A DNA stretch of 64,000 nucleotides from Leucobacter sp. PH1c (GTDB taxonomy: Bacteria > Actinomycetota > Actinomycetes > Actinomycetales > Microbacteriaceae). Shown one piece after another: positions 22,295 through 32,737 of this stretch (position 1 is its first letter; each line of letters begins with the position of its first letter). The stretch lies in the NCBI RefSeq assembly GCF_000633415.1, contig NZ_AYMV01000020.1:141814-205813 (forward strand), given 5' to 3'. The notes beneath the pieces were generated by a model. It was not told the DNA's origin. It worked only from the letters and a program-made list of their open reading frames with translations, and did not search any database. Both the position numbers and the translations under genes were made by a program.

Positions 22295-23935
22295 GTGCCC
22301 CATTCCCCCGTGCCGGAATCTGCCGCGCCCGGATCCCCCGTGCCCGATTCCGTCGTGCTCGATTCCGTCGTGCCCGATTCCAGCGCGCGAGGAACGGGAG
22401 CGCGGCCGCGCAGGCGGCGCGGCAGGATCGCCGCTGCCGCGATCGCGCTCGCGCTCGCCGTGGGCGCGATCGGCACGGGCGCGTACGCCCTCACTCGCCC
22501 GGGCGACGCTGACGGCGCGCACGCGGCGATCGGCGTGATCCTCGAGCCGACGAGTCTCGACGTGCGCCACACGCCGGGCGTCGCCGCGGGGCAGATCCTC
22601 ATCGACAACGTGGTCCAGGGCCTCGTCGGCATTCGCCAGGGCAGCGTCTCCGAGGTCGTCCCGGTGCTCGCGACCGAGCTGCCCGAGGTGAGCGCCGACG
22701 GCCGGGAATACACCTTCGTGCTGCGCACGGGAGTGACGTTCCACTCCGGCGCCCCGCTCACCGTCGACGATGCGGTCGCCTCGCTGCACGACGCGCTCGG
22801 GTCCGCGGAGCCGGGCCGCGCCGCGGTCGAGGTCGCCGGGCTCGACGCGCGCACGGTCCGCCTCACGCTCGCGGAGCCCGATCGGGAGTTCCTGCGCGAA
22901 CTCGCGGGGCCGGCCGGGCTGATCGTCCCCGCGTCGCGCGCCGCGGAGCGGGATCGCGGCGTCCGTGTGGACTCCCCCGAGTTCGCGGTCGACGGGACCG
23001 GCCCTTACGCGTTCACGAGTTGGGAGCGCGGGGAGCGGCTCACGCTCACCCGGAATGCCGACTACTGGGGCGAGGCGGGAACGCTTGCCACGGTCGATTT
23101 CCGGTTCCTCCCGCAGGGCCGCGCGGCCGTGCAGGCGCTGAAGTCGGGCGAGGTCGACGTGCACACGGCACTCCTCCCCTCGCTCCGCGAGGAGTTCGCG
23201 GAGAGCCCCGATTTTGCGCTCGAGCGCGCGACCGGGCCCGATGTGTTCACGCTCGCCTTCAACTCCGCGAAGGCCCCGCTCGACGATCCGCGCGTCCGCG
23301 CGGCGCTCAGCCGTGCCGTCGATCCGGCGGCCATCATCGCCTCGCAGCACGGCGACGGCGCCCCGCTCGGCGGGCCCATCACCCCGGGCGAGCCCGGCTA
23401 CGCCGATCTCACGGACGTGAACGCCTACGATCCGGACTCGGCGAGGCAGCTGCTCAGCGAGGCGGGCCAGGAGCACCTGAATCTCACGCTCACCGTGCCC
23501 GACCACTACGACACCGCCCCGCTCGACCTCCTGAAGGGCCAGTTCTCGGCCGTCGGCGTCGCGCTGACGGTGCGCCGGGTCGAGTTCCCCGTCTGGCTGG
23601 AGCAGGTGTACACGAACCACGACTACCAGCTGAGCTACGTCGACCACGCGGAGACCGACGCCCTCGCGAACTACGGGGACCCCGAGTCCTACTTCGGCTA
23701 TGACAGCCCGTTCGTGCGGGATCGGCTGGCCGCGGCGTCGACGGCACCCGATGCCGCGTCTGCCGCGCAGCTCCGCGCCGAGGCTGCGGAGCGGGTGGCC
23801 GCGGACGCACCGGCGAAGTGGCTCTTCACCTACACGCCCACGAACGTGGTCGGCAGGCACGTCGGGGGCTTCCCGAGCGCGAACACGAACGCGCGGATCA
23901 ACCTGGCGGGCGTCACGGTCGACGCGCGCAGCTGA
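22295..23935 (+). CDS. ABC transporter substrate-binding protein, family 5 (peptide/nickel type), orphan
   Basis: A 546-residue extracytoplasmic solute-binding protein of the oligopeptide/nickel family. The family core is clear: GVTFHSGAPLTVDDAVAS (about residue 149), GTGPYAFTSWERGE, and NADYWGE. The N-terminus is odd: about 35 Pro/Val/Ser-rich residues made of PVPDS-like repeats, a basic patch, then one hydrophobic segment (about 49-70). No lipobox Cys is present, so it is membrane-anchored or cleaved by signal peptidase I. No permease or ATPase gene is adjacent on either side. The GTG at 22295 is tentative; a start nearer the basic patch is possible. Confidence 0.78.
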   Translation: MPHSPVPESAAPGSPVPDSVVLDSVVPDSSARGTGARPRRRRGRIAAAAIALALAVGAIGTGAYALTRPGDADGAHAAIGVILEPTSLDVRHTPGVAAGQILIDNVVQGLVGIRQGSVSEVVPVLATELPEVSADGREYTFVLRTGVTFHSGAPLTVDDAVASLHDALGSAEPGRAAVEVAGLDARTVRLTLAEPDREFLRELAGPAGLIVPASRAAERDRGVRVDSPEFAVDGTGPYAFTSWERGERLTLTRNADYWGEAGTLATVDFRFLPQGRAAVQALKSGEVDVHTALLPSLREEFAESPDFALERATGPDVFTLAFNSAKAPLDDPRVRAALSRAVDPAAIIASQHGDGAPLGGPITPGEPGYADLTDVNAYDPDSARQLLSEAGQEHLNLTLTVPDHYDTAPLDLLKGQFSAVGVALTVRRVEFPVWLEQVYTNHDYQLSYVDHAETDALANYGDPESYFGYDSPFVRDRLAAASTAPDAASAAQLRAEAAERVAADAPAKWLFTYTPTNVVGRHVGGFPSANTNARINLAGVTVDARS

Positions 23936-23946
23936 GCCGGCGCACG

Positions 23947-23962
23947 GGCTGCCCCGGCAGCC
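23947..23962. terminator. Short hairpin between convergent genes
   Basis: GGCTGC (23947-23952) and GCAGCC (23957-23962) form a 6-bp stem with a 4-base loop in the 33-bp gap between the convergent solute-binding protein and anti-sigma genes. It is a weak terminator candidate. Confidence 0.4.
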
Positions 23963-23968
23963 GGACTG

Positions 23969-24211
23969 CTATTCGGCGCGGAGGCCCTGCAGGATCGCGT
24001 TGCGCAGATCGACGGGGGCCGCGTTCTCGCGCTCCTCCTCGCAGGCGCGGCGCACGACCTCGGTGAGGCGCAGGCACACGCTCTGCTCGTTCTGGCACCC
24101 CGAACAGGTCTCGATGTGCTCGCGGATCGGAGCGGACTCCTCCGCGCAGAGCTCGCCGCGCAGCAGCTCGTAGAGGTTCGCCTTCGCCTTCTCGCAACCG
24201 CAGTCGCTCAT
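23969..24211 (-). CDS. rsrA: Zinc-binding anti-sigma factor, RsrA/RshA type
   Basis: An 80-residue anti-sigma factor of the mycothiol/redox-sensing type. The ZAS motif is visible as His32-x3-Cys36-x2-Cys39 (HIETCSGC), with further cysteines at 4, 6 and 22. In the family, oxidation of these thiols releases zinc and frees the partner sigma factor. The ATG at 24211 overlaps the sigma gene stop (ATGA, 24208-24211), giving equal amounts of the two proteins. Soluble and cytosolic. Confidence 0.88.
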   Translation of the reverse strand: MSDCGCEKAKANLYELLRGELCAEESAPIREHIETCSGCQNEQSVCLRLTEVVRRACEEERENAAPVDLRNAILQGLRAE

Positions 24212-24843
24212 GACGCGTCTCCCTTCGCTGTGCGTTTCGCCGTGGTCTTCTTCTGTGCAGGCTTCGTAGTGAGTCCAACGCCCTGCTCGCGCGCGTATTC
24301 CCCGAGCGACTTCCTGAGCCGCGCGCGGCCGCGATGGAGGCGGCTCATCACGGTACCGATCGGCACGCCCGCGATGTCCGCGATCTCCTGGTAGCTGAAG
24401 CCCTCGACGTCCGCGAGGTACACAGCCATGCGGAAGTCCTCGGGGAGCGCGTTGAGCGCGTCGGTCACCACCGTGTCCGGGGTGCGATCGATCGCCTCGG
24501 CCTCCGCGGAGCGGGCCGACATGGCCGTCGTCGACTCCGCGCCTCCGAGCTGCCAGTCCTCGAGCTCCTCGACCGCGCCGAGATGCGGCTCGCGCTGCTT
24601 CTTGCGATACGTGTTGATGTACGCGTTCGTCATGATCCGGTAGAGCCAGGCCTTGAGGTTCGTGCCCTCCTCGAACGAGGCGAACGCGGCGAACGCCTTC
24701 GCGAAGGTCTCCTGCACGAGATCCTGCGCGTCCGGCGGATTGCGCGTCATCTTCATCGCGGCCCCGTAGAGCTGGTCCAGCAGCGGGAGCGCCTCGTCGG
24801 TGAAGCGCTGCTCGAGCCTCGCCTGGGATGCGGTATCAGTCAC
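24208..24843 (-). CDS. sigH: ECF sigma factor SigH/SigR (thiol-oxidative stress)
   Basis: A 211-residue ECF sigma factor. Region 2 (about residues 20-85) contains ARDLVQETF-like [14 protein letters not shown] and the [19 protein letters not shown] helix that reads the -10; region 4 (about 125-185) has the [21 protein letters not shown] helix-turn-helix. A Lys-rich tail follows. With the coupled zinc anti-sigma factor it forms the SigR-RsrA switch that induces thioredoxin and other disulfide-stress genes. The GTG at 24843 lies seven bases after TAGGAT (24856-24851); the GGGAG in between is too close to act as a ribosome site, so a leaderless mRNA fits best. It is divergent from aroA. Confidence 0.88.
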   Translation of the reverse strand: MTDTASQARLEQRFTDEALPLLDQLYGAAMKMTRNPPDAQDLVQETFAKAFAAFASFEEGTNLKAWLYRIMTNAYINTYRKKQREPHLGAVEELEDWQLGGAESTTAMSARSAEAEAIDRTPDTVVTDALNALPEDFRMAVYLADVEGFSYQEIADIAGVPIGTVMSRLHRGRARLRKSLGEYAREQGVGLTTKPAQKKTTAKRTAKGDAS

Positions 24844-24925
24844 ACTCCCGATCCTAGCGGGGCAAGCTCCGAGCCCCCGGGATCCCGCGCACCGCGGGCG
24901 GGCGAGCCGGGTAGACTCGGTGGGG

Positions 24926-26437
24926 ATGCTGATAGGAAAACTGAACCCCGGCAAGGACGGCGATGAGGCGCGCTCCGGCGACGCCCAGGCGGAAGCGATC
25001 CCGCACTGGCCCGCGCCCGCGGGGGACGCGCCGCTCGCGGCCCGCGTCGCACTCCCCGGGTCGAAGTCCCTCACCGGCCGCGAGCTCATCCTCGCCGCGC
25101 TCGCTGACGGGCCCGGCGTGCTGCGCGCGCCGCTCCACTCGCGCGACTCCGCCCTGATGATCGACGCGCTCCGCGCGCTCGGCACGGGGATCGAGGAGGT
25201 GCCGAGCGCGCACCGCTTCGGCGCGGATCTCCGGGTGACCCCCGCGGCGGAGCTCACGGGATCCACGAGCATCGCGTGCGGCCTCGCCGGCACCGTGATG
25301 CGCTTCGTGCCGCCGCTCGCCGCGCTCGCGCTCGGCCCGGTCGCCTTCGACGGCGACCCCTACGCGCGCAAGCGCCCCATGCGCCCCCTCCTCGACGCGC
25401 TCCGAGCGCTCGGTGCCGACATCGCCGACGAGGGCCGCGGCGCCCTCCCCTTCACGGTGCACGGCACGGGCGGACTGCGCGGCGGCCGCGTCGAGCTGGA
25501 CGCGTCGCTGTCGAGCCAGTTCGTCTCGGCGCTGCTGCTCGCGGGCGCGCGCTTCACCGACGGCGTGCACGTGGTTCACACGGGTGACCGGCTGCCGAGC
25601 GTTCCCCACATCGAGATGACGCTCGCGGCGCTCCGCGCGCGCGGCGTCGACGCGCACTCCCCCGCCCCGGGCGAATGGCGCGTCGCCCCCGGCCCCATCG
25701 CGGCGCTCGATACGACGATCGAGCCGGATCTGTCGAACGCCGCCCCGTTCCTCGCCGCAGCCCTCGTGCTCGGCGGATCCGTCACCGTGCCCGACTGGCC
25801 GGAAACGACCACGCAGGTGGGCGACCAGCTGCGCGCCCTGCTCCCCGAGTTCGGCGCCCGGATCTCGGTCGCTGACGACGGGGCCGTCACCGCGCACGGC
25901 GACGGCCCGCTCCGCGGCGTGCGGCTCGACCTCCCGGAGGCGGGCGAGCTCGCCCCCACCCTCATCGGCCTCGCCGCCCTCGCGGCTCACGGCAGCGACG
26001 GCACCGACGGCGTCGGGAGCGAGATCACGGGCATCGGGCACATCCGGCACCACGAGACCGACCGGATCGCCGCGCTCGTCGCCGAGATCCGCGGGCTCGG
26101 TGGCGCCGCGGAGGAGCTCCCGGACGGCATCCGCATCGCCCCGGCCGCCCTCCACGGCGGCGTGTGGAACAGCTACGCCGACCATCGCATGGCGACGACA
26201 GGCGCGCTCATCGGGCTCCGGGTGCCCGGCGTCGAGGTCGAGGACATCGCGTGCACGAGCAAGACCCTGCCCGAGTTCCCCGAGCTCTGGCAGCGCATGC
26301 TCGGACGCCACGCGAGCGACGCCGGTGCCGACCCGCTCGACGCGATCGTCGAGCAGAGCGCCGATGGCCTCGGCGCGGCGGCGACCGCGCTCGGCGGGCT
26401 CGGCCGCGCCGCCCGCTCGTTCATCGAGGGGCTGTAA
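24926..26437 (+). CDS. aroA: 3-phosphoshikimate 1-carboxyvinyltransferase (EPSP synthase)
   Basis: A 503-residue EPSP synthase that joins phosphoenolpyruvate to shikimate 3-phosphate in the chorismate pathway. Motifs: [20 protein letters not shown] (about residues 44-63), the GLAGTVMRF loop (about 120) in the form usual for actinobacteria, [11 protein letters not shown] (about 143) and the C-terminal YADHRMA (about 415). It is longer than the usual 430 residues, with about 30 extra residues at each end. ATG at 24926 lies eight bases after TAGACT (24912-24917). It is followed after two bases by rsgA. It is divergent from sigH. Confidence 0.93.
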   Translation: MLIGKLNPGKDGDEARSGDAQAEAIPHWPAPAGDAPLAARVALPGSKSLTGRELILAALADGPGVLRAPLHSRDSALMIDALRALGTGIEEVPSAHRFGADLRVTPAAELTGSTSIACGLAGTVMRFVPPLAALALGPVAFDGDPYARKRPMRPLLDALRALGADIADEGRGALPFTVHGTGGLRGGRVELDASLSSQFVSALLLAGARFTDGVHVVHTGDRLPSVPHIEMTLAALRARGVDAHSPAPGEWRVAPGPIAALDTTIEPDLSNAAPFLAAALVLGGSVTVPDWPETTTQVGDQLRALLPEFGARISVADDGAVTAHGDGPLRGVRLDLPEAGELAPTLIGLAALAAHGSDGTDGVGSEITGIGHIRHHETDRIAALVAEIRGLGGAAEELPDGIRIAPAALHGGVWNSYADHRMATTGALIGLRVPGVEVEDIACTSKTLPEFPELWQRMLGRHASDAGADPLDAIVEQSADGLGAAATALGGLGRAARSFIEGL

Positions 26438-26439
26438 GC

Positions 26440-27498
26440 GTGAGCTGGCTCCTCCCGGACGACGACGAGGACGTGCCCTACGGCGAGTACGCCGATCACC
26501 GGGTGCGCGAGCGCCCCAATCCGAAGGCCAACCGGCCCCGCACGAAGCGGCGGCCCGATCACGAGGACGCGATCGTCGGGATGGTGACCGGCGTCGACCG
26601 CGGGCGCTACGCGGTGCTCGTGCCCGCGGGCGCCGACCCCGAGGACCCGAGCGAGCGCGAGATCGTCGCGGCCCGCGCGCGCGAGTTGCGTCGCACCCCG
26701 ATCGTCATCGGCGACCGGGCGCAGATCGTGGGCGACACGAGCGGCGCCGAGGGCAGCCTCGCACGCATCGTCGGGCTCGACGAGCGCCGCACCCTCCTGC
26801 GGCGGAGCGCCGACGACAGCGACACCGTCGAGCGGGTGATGGTCGCGAACGCCGATCAGATGCTCATCGTCATCGCCGCGGCGAACCCGGAACCGCGCGT
26901 GCGCCTCGTCGATCGCTACCTCGTTGCGGCCTACGATGCGGGGATTCAGCCGCTCCTCTGCATCACGAAAGTGGATCTCGCCGACCCCGATCCCTTCCTC
27001 GCCCACTTCGCGGGCCTCGAGGTGCCGGTGTTCCGTTCCGCCCGAGGCGACGAGCCGCTCGCGGAGATCCGCGAGGCACTCGCCGGCCGAACGACCGTGT
27101 TCGTCGGCCACTCCGGGGTCGGGAAGTCGACGCTCATCAACGCGCTCGTCCCCGAGGCGGGTCGCGCCACCGGGCACGTCAATGAGGTGACCGGGCGCGG
27201 GCGCCACACCTCGTCCTCCTCGGTCGCCCTGCGGGCGGCGACCCCCGGGGCCGTCGACGGCGAGACCGGGTGGGTCATCGACACGCCGGGCGTGCGCTCC
27301 TTCGGTCTCGGCCACGTGACGAGCGATGGGATCCTCCGCGGCTTCACCGACCTCGCCGAGCTGATCGAGCGGTGCCCACGCGGCTGCACCCATCAGGAGG
27401 ATGCCCCCGACTGCGAGCTCGACGTCGCGATCGCCGACGGCCGGCTCGACGCGCTCGGCGCGCTGCGCGTGGAGTCGCTGCGCCGGCTCCTCAAGTAG
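26440..27498 (+). CDS. rsgA: Ribosome small subunit-dependent GTPase RsgA
   Basis: A 352-residue circularly permuted GTPase that acts in late 30S subunit maturation. Order of motifs: OB-fold (about 45-120), G4 TKVD (about 183), G1 GHSGVGKST (about 226), G3 DTPG (about 283), then the zinc-binding C-terminal segment CPRGCTH...DCE (about 313-326). The permuted order G4-G1-G3 is the family hallmark. The GTG start at 26440 comes two bases after the aroA stop, so they are likely co-transcribed. Confidence 0.93.
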   Translation: MSWLLPDDDEDVPYGEYADHRVRERPNPKANRPRTKRRPDHEDAIVGMVTGVDRGRYAVLVPAGADPEDPSEREIVAARARELRRTPIVIGDRAQIVGDTSGAEGSLARIVGLDERRTLLRRSADDSDTVERVMVANADQMLIVIAAANPEPRVRLVDRYLVAAYDAGIQPLLCITKVDLADPDPFLAHFAGLEVPVFRSARGDEPLAEIREALAGRTTVFVGHSGVGKSTLINALVPEAGRATGHVNEVTGRGRHTSSSSVALRAATPGAVDGETGWVIDTPGVRSFGLGHVTSDGILRGFTDLAELIERCPRGCTHQEDAPDCELDVAIADGRLDALGALRVESLRRLLK

Positions 27499-27538
27499 GG
27501 GTCGGCCCGCTGTCGGCGGTGCTCGCTAGGCTGGATGC

Positions 27539-28021
27539 ATGACTGAACGTGTGATCCTCGAGCCCGGCCAGCCCGCCCCCGACTTCTCCCTTCCCGATCA
27601 GGACGGCGTCACCCGCACGCTCGCCGAGTTCCGCGGTGAGAAGGTGGTGCTCTTCGTCTACCCGCAGGCGATGACGCCAGCCTGCACCAAGGAGGCGTGC
27701 GAGTTCCAGGAGTCGGTCGCCCCGCTCGCGGAGGCTGGCTACCGGGTGCTCGGCCTCTCGCGCGACGCGGTCGAGCGCCAGCGCCGCTTCGCGGACCGGG
27801 ACGGCCTCGAGTACCCGCTGCTCAGCGACCCGGACGCGAGCGTGCACCGCGCCTACGGCGCCTACGGCGAGAAGAACAGCTACGGGCGCATCATCGAGGG
27901 CGTCATCCGCTCGACCTTCGTGATCGACGAGGAGGGGCGCATCGAGCACGCCCTCGTGAACATCAAGGCGACGGGCCACGTCGCGCGCGTGCTGAAGCTG
28001 CTCGGCGTCGCGCAGGGCTAG
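27539..28021 (+). CDS. bcp: Thioredoxin-dependent peroxiredoxin, Bcp/PrxQ type
   Basis: A 160-residue peroxiredoxin that reduces hydroperoxides using thioredoxin. The peroxidatic Cys49 is in MTPACT and the resolving Cys54 five residues later, the atypical 2-Cys arrangement of BCP proteins; a typical PGDPAPDF-like start (PGQPAPDFSLPDQDG) is present. ATG at 27539 lies six bases after TAGGCT (27527-27532), with no ribosome site, fitting a leaderless mRNA. A strong hairpin terminator follows at 28032. Confidence 0.92.
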   Translation: MTERVILEPGQPAPDFSLPDQDGVTRTLAEFRGEKVVLFVYPQAMTPACTKEACEFQESVAPLAEAGYRVLGLSRDAVERQRRFADRDGLEYPLLSDPDASVHRAYGAYGEKNSYGRIIEGVIRSTFVIDEEGRIEHALVNIKATGHVARVLKLLGVAQG

Positions 28022-28031
28022 CCCCGGCTGC

Positions 28032-28075
28032 GCCACGGGCGCCGCACCCGCGTGATCGGGGTGCGGCGCCCGTGG
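28032..28075. terminator. Strong bidirectional hairpin terminator
   Basis: A perfect 18-bp stem (28032-28049 with 28058-28075) and 8-base loop separate bcp from the convergent membrane-protein gene (stop at 28102). No U-tract. Confidence 0.85.
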
Positions 28076-28101
28076 CGTCTCCGCGCCTTCGACGCGGGCC
28101 C

Positions 28102-28515
28102 CTAGGCCTCCGGCACGGCGGGGGCGTCGGGCTTCGCCAGCACGGCCGCGACAAAGCCCACGAGGGCGAGCACGAGCAGTTCCAAGCCGAGCGTGGCCTG
28201 CGGGCCGAGGAGCCCCTGCAGGATCCCCGTCGCCGCGGCGAAGAGCAGCACGTGGATCGTGATCGAGGAGCCGCGCACCCAGCTCGCGCGGCGCTTCCAT
28301 GCGCCCCACGCGGTGGCCGCGATCCAGACCCACCAGATGGCCACGGCGAGCAGCAGGCTGAGGCGGCTGCCGAGCGGCTCGTCACCCGCGGCGAAGAAGC
28401 CGATGAGCACGTTCCAGAGCAGCCACGCGCCGCCGATCACCTCGATCGCCAGCACGATGCGCAGCGCGACCCACCCGACCCGGGTCGGCAGGTGATCGGA
28501 GGGTGTCGCGTTCAT
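28102..28515 (-). CDS. Four-helix membrane protein of unknown function
   Basis: A 137-residue protein with four predicted membrane segments: near residues 12-35 (VALRIVLAIEVIGGAWLLWN), 50-70 (LSLLLAVAIWWVWIAATAW), 82-100 and 105-125. No catalytic motif and no family I can name. ATG at 28515 follows an AAGAGAG site. It is divergent from whiB1 across an unusually AT-rich 190-bp gap, and convergent with bcp. Confidence 0.75.
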   Translation of the reverse strand: MNATPSDHLPTRVGWVALRIVLAIEVIGGAWLLWNVLIGFFAAGDEPLGSRLSLLLAVAIWWVWIAATAWGAWKRRASWVRGSSITIHVLLFAAATGILQGLLGPQATLGLELLVLALVGFVAAVLAKPDAPAVPEA

Positions 28516-28543
28516 TTCGGCTCTCTTTCCCAGTGATTGCAAA

Positions 28544-28582
28544 TTGACTATTGATTTGCATTCATTTCCGTGGAACTATATA
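28544..28582 (+). promoter_or_regulatory. AT-rich divergent control region before whiB1
   Basis: The stretch from about 28530 to 28590 is far richer in A+T than its surroundings. It contains TTGACT (28544-28549), TTTGCA (28555-28560) and, 16 bp after the latter, TATATA (28577-28582), a plausible promoter for whiB1 with a leader of about 120 nt. A further TAGGCT box lies near 28654. Which is used is unknown. Confidence 0.4.
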
Positions 28583-28706
28583 TTCCGTCGAGTTTCGCGC
28601 ACACCGACGTGAGCATTCTCAGCCACGTATTCAGGTAACGGCGGCGCGAATTCTAGGCTATCCGGTCTCTCTGAGTTCGCGTGCCCGCGTCGCACTTAAG
28701 GAGAAC

Positions 28707-28958
28707 ATGATGGATTGGCGTGAACAGGCTGCGTGCCTCACTGTGGACCCCGAGCTTTTCTTCCCGGTCGGCAACACCGGCCCCGCGGTGGAGCAGATCG
28801 AGCGCGCCAAGTCGGTCTGCGCCCGCTGCACCGTCACCGAGATGTGCCTCCAGTACGCGATGGACACCGGCCAGGATTCCGGCGTCTGGGGCGGTCTCAG
28901 CGAAGATGAGCGCCGCGCGCTGAAGCGTCGCGCCGCGCGCGCACGCCGCGCCTCCTAA
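28707..28958 (+). CDS. whiB1: WhiB-family Fe-S transcriptional regulator, WhiB1-like
   Basis: An 83-residue WhiB protein: Cys10, then the SVCARC pair (about 38 and 41) and MCLQY Cys (about 47) form the four ligands of a [4Fe-4S] cluster; GVWGG (about 60-64) and a basic C-terminal AT-hook-like tail ([15 protein letters not shown]) follow. The segment DPELFFPVGNTGPA closely fits actinobacterial WhiB1, an essential nitric-oxide-sensitive regulator that binds the housekeeping sigma factor. Two in-frame ATGs at 28707 and 28710 follow AAGGAGA; the first is used here. A hairpin terminator follows. Confidence 0.92.
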   Translation: MMDWREQAACLTVDPELFFPVGNTGPAVEQIERAKSVCARCTVTEMCLQYAMDTGQDSGVWGGLSEDERRALKRRAARARRAS

Positions 28959-28996
28959 TCCCCCGCGCCGCGCGCGAGACTCGCAGCCCGCGCTGC

Positions 28997-29042
28997 ACGC
29001 AGCAGGTCCCGGTCCTCCTCGGAGTGCCGGGACCTGCTGCGT
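28997..29042. terminator. Strong hairpin terminator after whiB1
   Basis: A perfect 16-bp stem (28997-29012 with 29027-29042) with a 14-base loop that has its own short CTCC/GGAG pairing. It lies between the convergent whiB1 and small membrane protein genes. Confidence 0.85.
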
Positions 29043-29049
29043 GTGCGCG

Positions 29050-29388
29050 TCACTCGGCGCGGGCTCGTTCCGCGCCGTCGGCTCCGGCGGAGCGCTCCGA
29101 TCGCTTCCCGCGGCCGCGAGCGAGCAAGTACACGCCCGCGCCGAACAGCGGGAACATCAGGATCACCGCGATCCAGAGGAAGAACTCCACGAGCGACACC
29201 TCGTTCTGACGCTTCACGAGCACTGCGAGCGCCCACACCGCGAGCCCCAGGATGAGCACGGCGATCACGGAGAAGGCGACGTCGTACCCCGTCGGCAGGA
29301 GCGGGTTCACGCGCTCCGCAGCGGGCGCGAGCACCGGAGAAACGGCGGCCGGCACGGCCAGCTCGGTCAGCGCACTCAGCGCGGTCAT
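29050..29388 (-). CDS. PLDc_N-domain small membrane protein
   Basis: A 112-residue membrane protein with two hydrophobic segments (about residues 38-60 and 68-90) joined by a short charged loop (KRQNEVSLVE). The second ends FPLFGAGVYLL, as in the N-terminal domain of cardiolipin-synthase-like phospholipase D proteins (PLDc_N), but no catalytic HKD domain follows. Such stand-alone domains are common in actinobacteria and have no known role. The ATG at 29388 is used; GTG at 29397 is an alternative with a closer GAGAG site. A charged Arg/Glu tail is cytosolic. Confidence 0.72.
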   Translation of the reverse strand: MTALSALTELAVPAAVSPVLAPAAERVNPLLPTGYDVAFSVIAVLILGLAVWALAVLVKRQNEVSLVEFFLWIAVILMFPLFGAGVYLLARGRGKRSERSAGADGAERARAE

Positions 29389-29444
29389 GGGGGTCACGGC
29401 TCTCAACTCTCGGTGCGGCGGGAACGGGGCCGGCGCAGACAGCG

Positions 29445-29479
29445 AAGCGCCCCCGCACCAGAATAGTGCGGGGGCGCTT
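29445..29479. terminator. Hairpin terminator after argG
   Basis: A perfect 14-bp stem (29445-29458 with 29466-29479) and 7-base loop lie 37 bp downstream of the argG stop on the minus strand. A second short hairpin of the form GGCCCGG/CCGGGCC lies between it and the stop. Confidence 0.8.
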
Positions 29480-29515
29480 CGGATGCCCAGGTCGGCCCGG
29501 ATCCCGGGCCGCGTT

Positions 29516-30946
<1,431 letters not shown>

Positions 30947-32569
30947 TTAGGGTCTGCCGTGGCCGCTCGAATCCCAGCACTCCTCGGCGAGGAGCGCGAG
31001 GTGCACGCCCATCCGCGTATCCACGCTGCTGAGCTCGGTGCCGAGCACGGCTTCGATTCGCCGCAGGCGCGCGTAGACGCTCGGCCGACTGAGGTACACG
31101 GCACGCGCGACCTCGGCGATATTGCCGTTCGTCTCCAGGTATGCGCGGAGCACGCGGAGGTGGTCCTCGCCCTCCGCGCGGAGCTCGGCGAGGCTCTCCG
31201 CGACGAAGCTCTGGATCCGCGGATCGTCCCCCAGCTCGCGGAGGAGGCGCCGCAGGCGGACGTCTGCGGCGGTCACGAGGGGGCCCGATCGCGTCTCGGG
31301 CCCGGCCGCCTCCGCGATGGCGAGCGCCTCGGCCGCGCCCGCCGTATTCGCGGCGCCGAGCTCCTCCTCCGCGGGGCCCACGGCGAGCACGGGCCGCGCA
31401 GCGGAGCGGAGCTCGGCGGCTCCCGCAGCTGCCGAGCCGAGCGCGGCCGCGAGCGCGTCGAGCACGGGCCGCGACTCGGCCAGCCGGGGCCCGGGGGCGC
31501 CGATCACCCCGACGACCGCGCCCGCGTGCTCCCGCGCGACGAGTGGAACGCTCGCGCTGGCGGCGGCGTCGAACACGGCGTCGAGCGCGGCCCCGCGCAC
31601 CGCGATGGGCAGGTAGCTCGCTGCGCGCGGGAACCCTCCGGCCTCGGCCCGCACGAGCGCGTCGGCGTCGTCCGGGCGCGGCCGAGCCGCGAGCTCGCGG
31701 CTCACGGCGGCGAGCGCGCGGTGCCGGACCGCGCTCGGGCGGTCGACATTCTCATGGCAGTGCGCGAGCACCTGTGCGGCGCGCTCGAGGATCGCCGCCG
31801 CGAGCGGATGCGCGGGAGCAGCGGGCACGACGAGCGCGCCGGCCGCCTCCCCGCGCTCGCGATAGGGGGCGCGCAGCCAGCGCTCCCCGGACGCCGGGTC
31901 GCCGCCCGCGGCCCCGAGGCGCGAGCGGCGCGTCCAGTTCGCGAGCAGCCGGGGCTCGGGAACCCCGGCGCATGCCGCGTCGACGACGCGCTGCTGCAGG
32001 TCCTCGTGGACGACGGGGGCGAGGAGCAGCTCGGCCGTGCGCCGAAGCACCTCGGCGGGGTCTGCGTTGACGACGCTCAGCTGCTCGATGAGCCGCAGCG
32101 GATCGACGCCCCCGCCCACAGCGCCGGCCCCGGATGCACCGACTCCGGGGGCGGGCGCCGTGTCGGCCGCGCTTCCCGAGGCGAGGAGCATCCGGTGCAC
32201 GGCCTCGGTGAGCTCGACGAACGCGACCCGGTCGCGCAGGAGCACGACCGGGAGCCGCGCCGTGCGCGCCGCGGCGCGGAGCACCTCCTTCGCGCCGGCG
32301 CGCTCCGTGAGCGGCGAGACGAGCACGCCGGAGGCCCCGTTCTCGACCAGGTTGTCGAGGTAGGCGACGGCGTCGGCGAGCGATCCCGTCCAGCGCTCCC
32401 CCGCGGTGAGGATGAGTTCCCCGCCGCGCAGCAGGCCGGCGAGATCGGTCCCGTCGGTCGTGTGCAGCCAGCGCACGGGGGCACCGAGGCCGGTCGCGCC
32501 GCCGAGCACTTCCGGCTCGCCTGCGGCGACCGCAGGGACCCGCAGAACATCAGCGATCGAGGGCATCAT
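30947..32569 (-). CDS. PucR-family transcriptional regulator
   Basis: A 540-residue regulator: N-terminal PucR domain (about 5-125, with RWLHTTDGTDLAGLLRGGELILTAG-type sequence), a middle GGDEF-like/CdaR region, and a C-terminal PucR helix-turn-helix (about 470-510, ETNGNIAEVARAVYLSRPSVYARLRR). The family activates purine, GABA or amine catabolism genes on sensing a metabolite. It is divergent from an operon with an NCS1 permease, two dehydrogenases and agmatinase, its probable target. ATG at 32569 (a second ATG at 32566) lies six bases after TACACT, inside a 13-bp palindrome, suggesting a leaderless, self-controlled gene. Confidence 0.87.
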   Translation of the reverse strand: MMPSIADVLRVPAVAAGEPEVLGGATGLGAPVRWLHTTDGTDLAGLLRGGELILTAGERWTGSLADAVAYLDNLVENGASGVLVSPLTERAGAKEVLRAAARTARLPVVLLRDRVAFVELTEAVHRMLLASGSAADTAPAPGVGASGAGAVGGGVDPLRLIEQLSVVNADPAEVLRRTAELLLAPVVHEDLQQRVVDAACAGVPEPRLLANWTRRSRLGAAGGDPASGERWLRAPYRERGEAAGALVVPAAPAHPLAAAILERAAQVLAHCHENVDRPSAVRHRALAAVSRELAARPRPDDADALVRAEAGGFPRAASYLPIAVRGAALDAVFDAAASASVPLVAREHAGAVVGVIGAPGPRLAESRPVLDALAAALGSAAAGAAELRSAARPVLAVGPAEEELGAANTAGAAEALAIAEAAGPETRSGPLVTAADVRLRRLLRELGDDPRIQSFVAESLAELRAEGEDHLRVLRAYLETNGNIAEVARAVYLSRPSVYARLRRIEAVLGTELSSVDTRMGVHLALLAEECWDSSGHGRP

Positions 32570-32582
32570 TTACACAGTGTAA
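32570..32582. promoter_or_regulatory. Palindrome over -10 of the pucR-type gene
   Basis: TTACACAGTGTAA is a perfect inverted repeat around a central A, ending at the base before the ATG of the PucR gene. On the minus strand it contains TACACT (32581-32576) six bases from the start codon, so a protein bound here would block this promoter. Confidence 0.5.
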
Positions 32583-32737
32583 CCCCGCGCGCCGCGGCTC
32601 GATACAGCCCGCATCTTGAGCCCGCAGCGCGGCAACTCAATACTGAGACGGACGAGGCAGAGCCCCGGGAGCCCGCACCGCGGCACCCCGGCACTCCGTC
32701 CCCGTCCGGCCCCGCTCACCGACGAGCTCCCCGGGCC

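Noticed and set aside
22213..22512. A separate small gene starting at the ATG at 22213
   Set aside because: It is out of frame with the solute-binding protein, overlaps its N-terminus and encodes Arg/Ala-rich low-complexity sequence.
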